Shown one piece after another: positions 8,164-17,351 of a stretch of DNA of 64,000 nucleotides; the first letter of the stretch is position 1; every line of letters begins with the position of its first letter. Position numbers and translations under genes: made by a program. Below the pieces are notes generated by a model that was not told where the DNA came from, did not search any database, and worked only from the letters and a program-made list of their open reading frames with translations. The DNA comes from JALJPB01 sp034111045 (GTDB lineage: Bacteria; Pseudomonadota; Gammaproteobacteria; Enterobacterales; Alteromonadaceae): contig JAWUYA010000003.1 in the NCBI GenBank assembly GCA_034111045.1, positions 1 to 64,000 on the forward strand, written 5' to 3'.

Positions 8164-9300
8164 ATGTCAAAACGTGATTATTATGAAGTTTTAGGGGTGA
8201 GTAAAAGTGCCACTGAAAAAGAAATAAAAAAAGCTTATAAACGCTTAGCTATGAAGTATCACCCGGATCGTACCCAAGGTGATAAAGACAAAGAAGTAAA
8301 ATTTAAAGAAGTGAAAGAAGCGTACGAAGTGCTAAATGATGAGCAAAAACGTGGTACTTATGATCAATATGGGCATGCGGCTTTTGAAAATGGTCAAGGT
8401 GGCGGCGGTCAAGGCGGCGGTTTTGGTGGCGGCTCTTTCGATGATATTTTTGGTGATATTTTTGGTGGCGGTGGTCGTGGCAGAGCGCAAAGTCAGTCGC
8501 GCGCAAGACGCGGGTCAGATTTACGCTATAACTTAGACTTAACACTTGAAGAGGCTGTTAAAGGTAAAACCTTAGAAATTAAAGTGCCTACTTATGTTAG
8601 TTGTGACCCTTGTGATGGCTCAGGTGCTAAAAAAGGCACCAGTGCAAACACATGTTCAACTTGTCATGGGCATGGTCAAGTGCAGATGCGTCAAGGTCTA
8701 TTTGCTGTTCAGCAAACATGTCCTACCTGTAGCGGTAAAGGTAAGGTTATTACTAATCCCTGTTCAAGTTGTCGTGGGCATGGGCGTGTTGAGAAAACTA
8801 AAACATTATCAGTGAAAATTCCACCAGGTGTAGATACGGGTGACCGCATTCGCTTATCGGGTGAAGGCGAAGCAGGCGAACATGGGGCCCCTGCCGGTGA
8901 TTTATATGTTCAAGCCAATGTAAAAGATCATGCTATTTTTGTTCGTGATGAAAATAATTTGTATTGTGATGTGCCCATTAGTTTTACGACTGCAGCGCTT
9001 GGTGGTGATATTGAAGTACCAACGTTAGCGGGAAAAGTTAAACTTAAAATACCTAAAGAGACACAAACAGGTAAGGTTTTCAGATTACGTGCTAAAGGTG
9101 TTAAATCAGTTCGCAGTAGCTTTACGGGAGATTTAATGTGTAAAGTTGTGCTTGAAACACCGGTCAGTTTATCCGGCGATCAAGCCGATCTTTTACGTCA
9201 ATTCGAAGAAAAAATGGGTAAAAGCAGCTCAAAACATCGTCCAAAAGAAACCGGTTTTTTTGATGGTGTGAAAAATTTCTTTGATGACTTGAAAAGTTAA
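8164..9300 (+). CDS. dnaJ: Chaperone DnaJ (Hsp40)
   Basis: Co-chaperone that delivers substrates to DnaK and stimulates its ATPase. The 378-aa protein has a J domain with HPD at residues 33-35, a Gly/Phe-rich region (about 76-105), then four zinc-finger repeats CDPCDGSG, CSTCHGHG, CPTCSGKG and CSSCRGHG, and the C-terminal substrate-binding domain. All eight zinc cysteines are present. It lies 115 bp after dnaK with an intervening hairpin and no separate sigma-32 promoter that I can see. Confidence 0.98.
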   Translation: MSKRDYYEVLGVSKSATEKEIKKAYKRLAMKYHPDRTQGDKDKEVKFKEVKEAYEVLNDEQKRGTYDQYGHAAFENGQGGGGQGGGFGGGSFDDIFGDIFGGGGRGRAQSQSRARRGSDLRYNLDLTLEEAVKGKTLEIKVPTYVSCDPCDGSGAKKGTSANTCSTCHGHGQVQMRQGLFAVQQTCPTCSGKGKVITNPCSSCRGHGRVEKTKTLSVKIPPGVDTGDRIRLSGEGEAGEHGAPAGDLYVQANVKDHAIFVRDENNLYCDVPISFTTAALGGDIEVPTLAGKVKLKIPKETQTGKVFRLRAKGVKSVRSSFTGDLMCKVVLETPVSLSGDQADLLRQFEEKMGKSSSKHRPKETGFFDGVKNFFDDLKS

Positions 9301-9322
9301 GTTTATCTCAATAATTTAATTT

Positions 9323-9359
9323 AAAAGGGGAAGAACATTACATGTTCTTCCCCTTTTTT
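9323..9359 (+). terminator. dnaJ intrinsic terminator
   Basis: AAAAGGGGAAGAACAT and its exact complement flank a 3-nt loop, followed by six T. The arms also present A-rich sequence to the opposite strand, so it could serve the convergent lrp-type gene too. Confidence 0.93.
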
Positions 9360-9393
9360 GTATTGGTTAACATTTTATTAAAAAAAGTAGCTG

Positions 9394-9864
9394 CTACTGA
9401 TCAAAATTGGGTAAAACGCCACTGCGGCTGTGTTCAAAAATCAATGAAGTTTCAACATTAGTGACTTCATCGCGCGATGTAATAGCATTAAAAACAAATT
9501 GACGTAAATGCTCACTATCTCTTACCGACATATGAATAAAGTAATCAAAATTACCTCCCATATGATACAGATTGATAATCTCAGGGAGTTGAAGTAAATC
9601 ATCACGTAGTTTATTAACAATTTCTTCCGAATAAGGCTGTAAGCGTATGGCCGCAATTGCTTCAATGTTACCACCAATAGTTTTGAAGTTAACGTCAATA
9701 AAAGCGTTTTTGATCACACCATTATTTTTTAAACGCTTAACTCTTTCTAAACAGGTAGAGGGTGCAATGCCTATTTGAGCGGCTAGCTCTTTGTTAGTGA
9801 TATCTGCATCTTTATATAAAATCGTTAATATTCGTAAATCTATTGTATCAAGCTTTTTCATCAA
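9394..9864 (-). CDS. Lrp/AsnC family transcriptional regulator
   Basis: A 156-aa DNA-binding regulator. The N-terminal winged helix-turn-helix reads LDTIDLRILTILYKDADITN then LAAQIGIAPSTCLERVKRL, typical of Lrp/AsnC. The C-terminal RAM (ACT-like) domain runs from about residue 65 and contains the GGNFDYFIHM strand. The effector is probably an amino acid, but the target genes are not visible here. It is divergent from nhaA across 291 bp. It is not obviously the global Lrp, so I give no symbol. Confidence 0.9.
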   Translation of the reverse strand: MMKKLDTIDLRILTILYKDADITNKELAAQIGIAPSTCLERVKRLKNNGVIKNAFIDVNFKTIGGNIEAIAAIRLQPYSEEIVNKLRDDLLQLPEIINLYHMGGNFDYFIHMSVRDSEHLRQFVFNAITSRDEVTNVETSLIFEHSRSGVLPNFDQ

Positions 9865-10155
9865 CTAATTTTCTCTTATTCTTTATATTAATCCATTATA
9901 TCAATAGTACACATAATATTTTTTTTTTACGATAAAAATCAAATTTTATTGAATTATTTTCGCTTTATTTAACAATTACCGAATATTTTACAAAAATATG
10001 CTCATTAAATGTCAATAAAAGAGCAGTGGCTGTATCATTAGAAAATTGTAATAACTATAGTGTTTGATTAAATGAGTAGTTTTGACATATTATGCCTAAT
10101 TGTCCGTTGTGATATCAAATTAAATTAGGTTAAGTTAAGGGAACTAAAGAAAATT
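9865..10155. promoter_or_regulatory. Divergent promoter region, lrp-type gene and nhaA
   Basis: Very AT-rich, 291 bp, with poly-A and poly-T tracts and no coding potential. It must hold both promoters, but I cannot place -35/-10 pairs with confidence. Confidence 0.4.
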
Positions 10156-11337
10156 ATGGCAATTACTGTTATCCAAACATTTTTAAAAAAAGAATCTGCC
10201 AGTGGCATTATATTGATGTTCGCTGCTGTGTGTGCAATGGTGCTAGCAAACTCACCTTGGTCTTCTTGGTATGACCTACTACTCGATGTGCCTGTGGTGG
10301 TTGCTATTGGTAGTTTTGAAATTGCCAAACCCTTACTACTTTGGGTTAACGATGGTTTAATGGCCTTATTTTTCTTTCTGATTGGTTTGGAATTAAAACG
10401 AGAATTTTTAGAAGGTAATTTATCACAGCCTGGCCAGGTTACTTTACCCGCTATTGGCGCAATAGGTGGTATGGCAATACCTGCGCTGTGTTATGTCGTA
10501 ATGAATTACGATAACCCCAGCGCTCTTAATGGTTGGGCAATACCTACAGCAACTGATATTGCCTTTGCTTTAGGTATTTTGGCAATAATTGGCTCAAAAG
10601 TCCCTTTACAGCTTAAAGTATTTTTAACCTCTTTAGCTATTTTTGATGATTTAGGTGCGATCATTATTATAGCCATCTTTTATACTGATCAATTATCCAT
10701 GCTATCTTTAATTGTTTCAGCAACGGTATTAACCATTCTATTTGTTCTAAATAAACAAAATGTCACCAGTACCTCGCCTTATATATTCTTCGGACTTATT
10801 TTATGGGTAGCGGTGTTAAAGTCAGGTGTTCATGCAACCCTAGCGGGGGTAGTCTTAGCCTTTTTCATTCCAATAAAGGGGGAAGATAACGAACCTTCAC
10901 CGTTGAAAGCCTTAGAGCATAATCTGCATTCAACAGTTGCTTTTATTGTGTTGCCTATTTTTGCTTTTGCCAATGCCGGTATTAGTTTTGTCAATGTTGG
11001 TATTGATCAAGTATTGTCCCCCGTACCTCTAGGTATTATTTTTGGTCTAGTGGTAGGTAAACAGCTAGGTGTTTTTGTCTTTTGCTTTGCCGCTATAAAA
11101 ATGGGTTTTGCTAAGTTGCCAGAACAAGTGAATTGGCAATTATTATATGGGGTAGCTTTACTCTGTGGTGTAGGGTTTACGATGAGTTTATTTATTGGCT
11201 CACTGGCTTTTGAGCAAGGCTCAGATATACCACTTTACAAAGACAGGTTAGGTATTGTTATTGGTTCTTTGATTTCGGGTGTTTTAGGTTACTTGGTGAT
11301 CAAAAATGCGGTGAAAAAAATACCGGATAACAATTAA
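10156..11337 (+). CDS. nhaA: Na+/H+ antiporter NhaA
   Basis: An inner-membrane antiporter that exports sodium in exchange for protons and supports pH and salt homeostasis, fitting a marine host. The 393-aa protein has about 12 hydrophobic segments. The ion-binding signatures are intact: PTATDIAFALG (Asp equivalent to E. coli D133) and LAIFDDLGAIIIIAIFYT (paired Asp equivalent to D163/D164). The N-terminal LIGLELKREFLEG and the C-terminal GVGFTMSLFIGSLAF are also family signatures. A terminator follows directly. Confidence 0.97.
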   Translation: MAITVIQTFLKKESASGIILMFAAVCAMVLANSPWSSWYDLLLDVPVVVAIGSFEIAKPLLLWVNDGLMALFFFLIGLELKREFLEGNLSQPGQVTLPAIGAIGGMAIPALCYVVMNYDNPSALNGWAIPTATDIAFALGILAIIGSKVPLQLKVFLTSLAIFDDLGAIIIIAIFYTDQLSMLSLIVSATVLTILFVLNKQNVTSTSPYIFFGLILWVAVLKSGVHATLAGVVLAFFIPIKGEDNEPSPLKALEHNLHSTVAFIVLPIFAFANAGISFVNVGIDQVLSPVPLGIIFGLVVGKQLGVFVFCFAAIKMGFAKLPEQVNWQLLYGVALLCGVGFTMSLFIGSLAFEQGSDIPLYKDRLGIVIGSLISGVLGYLVIKNAVKKIPDNN

Positions 11338-11359
11338 TGGTTAAAACAATATAATGAAT

Positions 11360-11395
11360 AAAACAGCGCTTATGGTTGAACATAAGCGCTGTTTT
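11360..11395 (+). terminator. nhaA intrinsic terminator
   Basis: AAAACAGCGCTTATG (11360-11374) pairs perfectly with CATAAGCGCTGTTTT (11381-11395) around GTTGAA, ending in TTTTT. Confidence 0.9.
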
Positions 11396-11446
11396 TCGTT
11401 AAAATAGCGATATTAAATTTTATTACCTTTTTTTATTTATACTGTT

Positions 11447-12007
11447 ATGTCACACATCGAACAAACACACAGTTATCAAGACTTGATAATCCTGTTCAAT
11501 CAACATTTTGCTAAGGCGCTTAATACCCGTTTAGTGAAAGGAGGTGATGAACCGCTTTATTTACCTGCGAATGAAATTTGTGATTACCATCAACTGATTT
11601 TTGCTTATGACTATTACGCTAGTGCGTTACATGAAATATCCCATTGGTGCATTGCGGGTAAAGAGCGCCGTTTGTTAGAAGATTTTGGTTACTGGTATCA
11701 ACCCGATGGAAGAAATGAGTTTGACCAACATAAATTTGAGGAAGTCGAAGTAAAACCGCAAGCGTTAGAGTGGGCATTGTGCGTTGCAGCAAATAAAAAA
11801 TTTAATGTCTCAACTGATAATTTAAAGGGTTGCCAAGCGGATACTAGGGCTTTCAAACAAGCGGTATATACGCAGGTAATTCTTTATATTGACAAAGGAT
11901 TTCCCTCACAAGCACAAGTCTTTATTAAGGCATTAAGTGAATTTTACCAAACACCGTTCCCCTTAATAATTGAACGCTTTACCATTGAGAACCTTTGTCA
12001 TGCATAG
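11447..12007 (+). CDS. epmC: Elongation factor P hydroxylase EpmC (YfcM)
   Basis: EpmC hydroxylates the beta-lysyl-lysine of elongation factor P. The 186-aa protein carries the family signature ALHEISHWCIAG with the metal-binding HExxH-like histidines, the acidic FEEVEVKPQALEW segment, and the usual overall length. The last 8 bp overlap the start of the next gene, so the two are co-translated. The E. coli order yfcM-yfcL is partly kept, since yfcL follows two genes downstream. Confidence 0.92.
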   Translation: MSHIEQTHSYQDLIILFNQHFAKALNTRLVKGGDEPLYLPANEICDYHQLIFAYDYYASALHEISHWCIAGKERRLLEDFGYWYQPDGRNEFDQHKFEEVEVKPQALEWALCVAANKKFNVSTDNLKGCQADTRAFKQAVYTQVILYIDKGFPSQAQVFIKALSEFYQTPFPLIIERFTIENLCHA

Positions 12008-13160
12008 CCTATTTAAACTTGGTTTTATTATTAACCCTATTGCTGGTATTGGCGGAAGTGTTGCGTTGAAGGGAAGTGATGGGGACGGAATTACTGAAAA
12101 AGCATTGGCCTTAGGAGCCATTGCAAAAGCTAATGATCGCGCTAGTTTAGCACTTGAAATTTTATTACCTTTTAAAGATCAAATCATTATTTATACTGCC
12201 AGTGGATTAATGGGCGAGCAGTGTGCTAAAGCGCTAGGTTTCAACGTTGAAGTGGTCTATACCAGTAAAAGCACTAAAACGAGTGCAGAAGACACCTATA
12301 AAACCCTTAATGCCTTACTTACTTTAACGAATGAACAACAAATTGATATTTTACTTTTTGCTGGCGGGGATGGAACGGCGCGCAATATTAGTGATCAAGT
12401 CGGTGAGCACTTTCCAGTACTAGGCATTCCTGCCGGTTGCAAAATTCATTCAGGGGTTTATGCTATTACACCAAAAGCGGCGGGTAGGGTTATTGAATTA
12501 ATGCTCACAGGGCAGTTAGTGACGTTAACAGCAGCTGATGTTATGGATATTGATGAAAACTTATTTCGTCAAGGTGTGGTTAAAGCTAAGCGATATGGTG
12601 AGATGCAAGTTCCCAGTGAATTACGTTATGTGCAAGCAGTCAAGTCAGGCGGTAAAGAGTCAGACGAATTAGTATTACAAGATATAGCCGCTGATGTTAT
12701 TGAGCATATGAATGATGAGTTATTCATTATTGGTTCAGGCTCAACAACCGCATTCGTGATGGAAGAATTGTCGTTAGAAAATACTTTACTAGGCGTTGAT
12801 TTGATAAAAAATCAAACGATTATTGCTAATGATGTAACAGAGCCTGACTTATGGGCTTATATCGAAAATAACCAGAAAAATGTTGATAAACAGGCCATTA
12901 AATTAGTTATTACTCTTATTGGTGGCCAAGGACATATTTTTGGCAGAGGTAATCAGCAACTGAGTCCAAGAGTGCTGCGTACCATTGGCAAAGAAAATAT
13001 CATCATTATCGCCACAAAAAGTAAATTGGCGGCGCTAAATGCTCGCCCGCTCATCAGTGATACCGGCGACGTTGAACTCGATAAACTTTTGTCAGGTTTT
13101 ATGCCAGTAACTACAGGATATAAAGATCAAGTTTTATATCCTGTTGCTAGTCCCGTTTAG
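12000..13160 (+). CDS. ATP-NAD kinase-like (AcoX-type) protein
   Basis: A 386-aa protein of the ATP-NAD/AcoX kinase superfamily, distinct from NadK at 4188-5069. The start at ATG 12000 overlaps the epmC stop; an in-frame TTG at 11970 has no ribosome site. Motifs: GFIINPIAGIGGSVALKGSDG at the N terminus, LLFAGGDGTARN (the GGDG kinase motif, about residue 120) and GIPAGCKIHSGVYA. The C-terminal part contains LIGGQGHIFGRGNQQ, usual for this long subfamily. The substrate is not established; a nucleotide or sugar-like kinase role is inferred. Confidence 0.85.
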   Translation: MHSLFKLGFIINPIAGIGGSVALKGSDGDGITEKALALGAIAKANDRASLALEILLPFKDQIIIYTASGLMGEQCAKALGFNVEVVYTSKSTKTSAEDTYKTLNALLTLTNEQQIDILLFAGGDGTARNISDQVGEHFPVLGIPAGCKIHSGVYAITPKAAGRVIELMLTGQLVTLTAADVMDIDENLFRQGVVKAKRYGEMQVPSELRYVQAVKSGGKESDELVLQDIAADVIEHMNDELFIIGSGSTTAFVMEELSLENTLLGVDLIKNQTIIANDVTEPDLWAYIENNQKNVDKQAIKLVITLIGGQGHIFGRGNQQLSPRVLRTIGKENIIIIATKSKLAALNARPLISDTGDVELDKLLSGFMPVTTGYKDQVLYPVASPV

Positions 13161-13188
13161 TTTTTTGAACATAATTTAGGAAGTCATA

Positions 13189-13464
13189 ATGGAATTTGAA
13201 ACATTAGCCAAACTTTATCAATACTTTGATGATTTAGCCGACCAACAAGCAAGTAGTGATACGTTATTTGCCAGTAGTTACATTAGAGGCTTCCTTGGAT
13301 TAGCTGCGGGTCAGTTTGGTGATGAACAGCAAATATTAAGCCTAGCTTTAGCGGCAACTGTGAGTGAAAAATTGCATGACGCACGAGCAGAGTTAACACC
13401 AAAAGACCGAGTATTAGTGAATCAGTATTGGCAAGAGATTAGTCTAGCTTTTAATTCGGTTTAG
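13189..13464 (+). CDS. yfcL: YfcL family protein
   Basis: A 91-aa acidic, helical protein of the YfcL family, found beside epmC (yfcM) in many gammaproteobacteria. The diagnostic stretch is ASSYIRGFLGLAAGQFGDE near residues 27-45. No catalytic residues or signal peptide are visible. The function is unknown; its constant location next to the EF-P hydroxylase suggests a translation-related role, but that is inference. Confidence 0.85.
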   Translation: MEFETLAKLYQYFDDLADQQASSDTLFASSYIRGFLGLAAGQFGDEQQILSLALAATVSEKLHDARAELTPKDRVLVNQYWQEISLAFNSV

Positions 13465-13495
13465 CGTATATAAAGACTAAAATTTGACTGATCAA

Positions 13496-15636
13496 ATGAA
13501 ATTGACAAAAATTGCAGTGGCATTCATTGGCTTGATATTTTTTGTTGCTTGCTCTGAACAAACAACTAAAACAACGCCTTTGTCACCACAACAAAAAAAA
13601 GTTTTGCACGAAGTTAAACAATCAAAGGGGCAAAACTTATATAAGTATCAGTAAGAGTGATCCCCCCTTTAAATGGCAAACAGAACGCTTTGCAGATATT
13701 CGAGTATTACGCTATCAAGTTCCCGGCTTTAAAGAGCTTCCGTTAGCGACTAAACACTTGTTGTTTTACTTATATAAAGCGGCCCTTTCAGGTCGTGATA
13801 TAACGTGGGATCAAAATTACAAATTCAATTTAATTATTCGTCAATCACTTGAAGCGGTTATTCGCAAATACTCTGGCGATAGAACGACCGAAGAATTTCA
13901 ACGATTTAATATCTACACAAAGCGTGTTTGGTTCTCAAATGGTATTCATCATCATTATCTGTCGAGCAAAATTATGCCTGAATTTTCAGTGAAAAGTTTT
14001 AATGATTATCTATTAAATGTAGCAAGTAGCGGTCTGTTACCTTTAGATGAGCATCAAACCGCCCCTCAATTAATAAACGAATTAATCCCTATTATTTTTG
14101 ATAGTAATATTGCGCGTAAAATGGTTGATCAGTCCCCTGATATAGATAATGTTGTCGCCTCATCAGTTAATTATTATGAGAATATAACCGAACAAGAAGT
14201 TATCGATTTTTATAAAGACAAAAAGATTGTAGCGGATAAACGTCCCATGTCTCGGGGATTAAATTCAAAGTTAGTTAAAATAAAGGGACAGGTAGTTGAG
14301 CAAGTATGGAAAGTTGGCGGTATGTACGACGAATCAATTAGCGAAATTGTACGTTGGTTAGATAAAGCGGCGATGGTGGCAGAGAATAAGCAACAACAAA
14401 AAGCACTGACGTTGTTAGTTAAATATTACCGCTCGGGTGATTTAAAAGACTTTGATGATTATTCAATTGCATGGCTTAAAGATATTAACTCTGATGTAGA
14501 CGTTATTAATGGCTTTATCGAAGTATATAACGATCCCTTATCTTATCGTGGTTCATTCGAGTCGGTTGTTGCGGTTAAAGATCATCAGGCGAGCAAAGTG
14601 ATTTCGGCAATTTCTCAACAAGCTCAGTGGTTTGAAGATAACTCTCCATTAATTGACTCACATAAAAAGAAAGAAGTTAAAGGTATTACCGGTAAAGCTA
14701 TTACCGTTGTTATTGAGTCGGGTGATGCATCACCATCAACCCCTATTGGTATAAATTTACCTAACGCTAACTGGATCAGAGCTGAGCATGGTTCTAAGTC
14801 GGTAAGTTTAATTAATATTGTTAATGCTTATGATAATGTTAAAGGTGAATCGTTAGCTGAGTTTGTTTGGAATGACACAGAGCTTAAGCGCGCTAAAGAA
14901 TTTGGCCCGTTAGGGGCACACTTACATACCGACTTACATGAAGTTATAGGCCACGCCTCAGGACAAATTAATGAAGGCGTGGGCACACCAAAAGAAACGT
15001 TAAAGCAGTATTCATCGGCCCTTGAAGAAGGTCGTGCTTGATCTCATGGCACTTTATTATCTTATGGATAGTAAACTCCTTGATATGGGTATCATGCCGA
15101 GTATTGAAGTCGGTAAAGCAAGTTATGACAGTTATATTCGTAACGGCATGATGCTGCAATTACGTCGGTTGAAAATGGGTGAAGAGATTGAAGAAGCGCA
15201 TATGCGTAACCGTCAATTAATTGCGAGCTGGGCTTTTGAAAAAGGCGCTAAAGATAATGTGATTGAAAAACGCATTCGTGATGGTAAAACTTATTTTGTC
15301 ATTAAAGATTATGACAAACTACGGCATTTATTTGGTGAGTTGTTACGTGAACTGCAACGAATCAAATCAGAAGGTGATTTTGCAGCGGGTAAAGCATTAA
15401 TTGAAGGTTATGCGGTGAAAGTTGATGTGACATTACATCAAGAAGTACTTAACCGTTATCAGAAATTAAATTTAGCCCCTTACTCTGGTTTTATAAATCC
15501 TAAGCTTGAAGCGGTTTATGAAGATGGTCAAGAGGCGGGGAAAATTATCGACGTTACCATCAGCTATCCTAATGACTTCCAGCAACAAATGTTGGAATAC
15601 TCTGAAGATTATGGTTTATTACCGTCAATAAACTAA
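13496..15636 (+). pseudogene. Dipeptidyl-peptidase III (M49) lipoprotein, two frameshifts
   Basis: Zinc metallopeptidase of family M49, which releases dipeptides from peptide N termini. ATG 13496 opens a lipoprotein signal (lipobox FVAC, then SEQTTK) but this frame ends in TAA soon after GQNLYKYQ. The body continues one frame over from about 13650 (DPPFKWQTERFADIRVLRYQVPGF region) and contains the HEVIGH zinc motif. At 15040 a second shift occurs: GCTTGATCTC reads into TGA, while removing one T restores EEGRADLMALYY, the second zinc-ligand motif. Both shifts lie in or near short homopolymers, so sequencing error is possible. Apart from these the catalytic motifs are intact and the length is normal. 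Confidence 0.88.
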
Positions 15637-15719
15637 ACACTGAGGGATTGCTCCGATAATTTCTGTGTTAATAAAAAAATGTTAATTCATCCGCATTACA
15701 ATTTTTTAGGTGCAACATA

Positions 15720-16088
15720 TTGAAAGATAAACTGACTATTGTCATTAAGGTATTATTTCCCTATCGAAAAATCGCTCTGATAGCCAGTTTTTCATTGGCT
15801 GTGATCATAGTCTGTAGTTTTATTTTTCTGTCCCCTGTAAAGCAGAATGTTATTGTCATACCTTGTTTATTAGTTATGCTTTGGTGCTTGTTATGTTATT
15901 TGATTTTGGTGTTTTTACATACGAAGACAACACAATTTGCATTGGAGTCTGGACAAAATAATAATATGTTTAATCGGCTTAAAAGGGCTGTTCAACGAAG
16001 TGTTTATTATTGTTTAGGTTGGCTTTTACTGTTATTAACCCTAGCGCTTAGCATTCTAACGTTTCGAATACTCAATACGTGGGTGTAA
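15720..16088 (+). CDS. Small three-helix membrane protein, unknown
   Basis: A 122-aa hydrophobic protein starting at TTG 15720, with AGG at 15708-15710 as a possible ribosome site. Hydrophobic segments lie at about residues 17-35, 45-65 and 95-115, separated by a basic loop (KRAVQRSVYY). I do not recognise the family. It lies 83 bp after the peptidase gene and could be co-transcribed with it. The existence of the gene is likely from its length and membrane pattern, but the start is uncertain. Confidence 0.55.
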   Translation: MKDKLTIVIKVLFPYRKIALIASFSLAVIIVCSFIFLSPVKQNVIVIPCLLVMLWCLLCYLILVFLHTKTTQFALESGQNNNMFNRLKRAVQRSVYYCLGWLLLLLTLALSILTFRILNTWV

Positions 16089-16470
16089 ATGGAATACCGA
16101 TAGCAAGGATTTTTGTTCATAATAGTTGTTATTTAACGGCGATGAAAGCATAAAATTAGCCTCTATTATTTACTTTGGCTATTTTTGACTGATGAAAATA
16201 AATTAAGCGTGGTGTTGTTGAAATAAGTAAGGCTATCACTAGCGTATTGATTGAAAGTAATATTGCGTTTTCTATTAGTGAGGATAAGCAAGATAAAGAG
16301 CAAAGTGATAAATTTACTGAGTAGATAAGATCAGGCGCATTGTAGCTATATCCGAGAATCCATAAGGCTGATTGACGTAACTGTTGAAAAGGCTGATTGA
16401 TTAAGCGCTGATTATGGAAGTACTAGCCTTACATCGAGTAGCATACTGCTTAGAAATAACCGCTGTATTT
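16089..16470. other. Intergenic region, possible short coding remnant
   Basis: No complete gene is visible. On the plus strand about 16205-16323 translates without stops and ends in a very acidic, lysine-rich tail (SEDKQDKEQSDKFTE) before TAG. It could be the 3' end of a decayed gene; I do not recognise the family. Confidence 0.25.
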
Positions 16471-16502
16471 AAAAAGAGACTTTACCCTAAAAGTCTCTTT
16501 TT
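16471..16502 (-). terminator. trp operon terminator
   Basis: AAAAAGAGACTTT and AAAGTCTCTTTTT flank a 6-nt loop. It lies 7 bp past the trpA stop and on the minus strand ends in five T. Confidence 0.9.
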
Positions 16503-16508
16503 TCATCT

Positions 16509-17351
16509 CTACAAGCTAGCGGTAGTCGCTGCTTTCATTGAGCTAACAAATTCACCTAATGTGGCTATCATCGTTTTATGATCATTGAGGTTGTCTTCAA
16601 TAATTTTAACTACAGCAGAGCCACTAATCGCGCCCTTTGCGCCAGCGGATAATGCTTCTCGCACTTGCTCAGGTTTTGAAATACCAAAACCTGCAACCGC
16701 TGGCGGCGCACGATATTCTTTTAGTGTGTCAATTAAATGTGTTCCTGGTATTTTAGCCTGTGTTTCACTACCGGTAACGCCTGAGCGGGTCAGTACATAA
16801 GTATATCCCCTGCTAAAAGAAGCGACTTCACGGAGGGTGTCATCACTGGCATTTGGTGGCGCGATGAATATAGGTGCAATGCCATTTTTCAAAGCAGCTT
16901 CTTGAAAAGGTTTACTCTCACGAATGGGTAAGTCTGCAATTAATACGGAATCAACGCCTACAGTAGCCATGTCATGATAAAAATTATCAAGGCCGCGAGC
17001 GAATACTAAATTGCCATAAAGTAATAAACCTATCGGTATGTTAGGTGCATATTCGCGAACCTTCGCCAGTATATCGATGCAAACATCAGTGTCTGTACCT
17101 GATTTTATTGCCCGTAATGCTGCCTTTTGAATAGTGATGCCGTCAGCGCTAGGGTCTGAAAATGGAATACCTAATTCAAGCGCATCAGCGCCTGCATCAA
17201 TTAATGTTTTGATTAATGCCAATGACTGTTCAGCATTGGGATCACCGATAGTGACAAAAGGAATAAATGCGCCTTCATTTTTTTTAGCTAATGATGAAAA
17301 TACTTGATCATATCTAAACCCTGCATGGGTTTGGTTGTTGAAGTTTGACAT
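16509..17351 (-). CDS. trpA: Tryptophan synthase alpha subunit
   Basis: Cleaves indole-3-glycerol phosphate to indole and glyceraldehyde 3-phosphate, channelling indole to TrpB. The 280-aa TIM-barrel has the signature LELGIPFSDPSADG containing the catalytic Glu and Asp, LLYGNLVFARGLDNFY, and the phosphate-binding GFGISKPEQVREAL near the C terminus. Its start codon overlaps the trpB stop by one base. It is the last gene of the operon and is followed by a strong terminator. Confidence 0.98.
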   Translation of the reverse strand: MSNFNNQTHAGFRYDQVFSSLAKKNEGAFIPFVTIGDPNAEQSLALIKTLIDAGADALELGIPFSDPSADGITIQKAALRAIKSGTDTDVCIDILAKVREYAPNIPIGLLLYGNLVFARGLDNFYHDMATVGVDSVLIADLPIRESKPFQEAALKNGIAPIFIAPPNASDDTLREVASFSRGYTYVLTRSGVTGSETQAKIPGTHLIDTLKEYRAPPAVAGFGISKPEQVREALSAGAKGAISGSAVVKIIEDNLNDHKTMIATLGEFVSSMKAATTASL

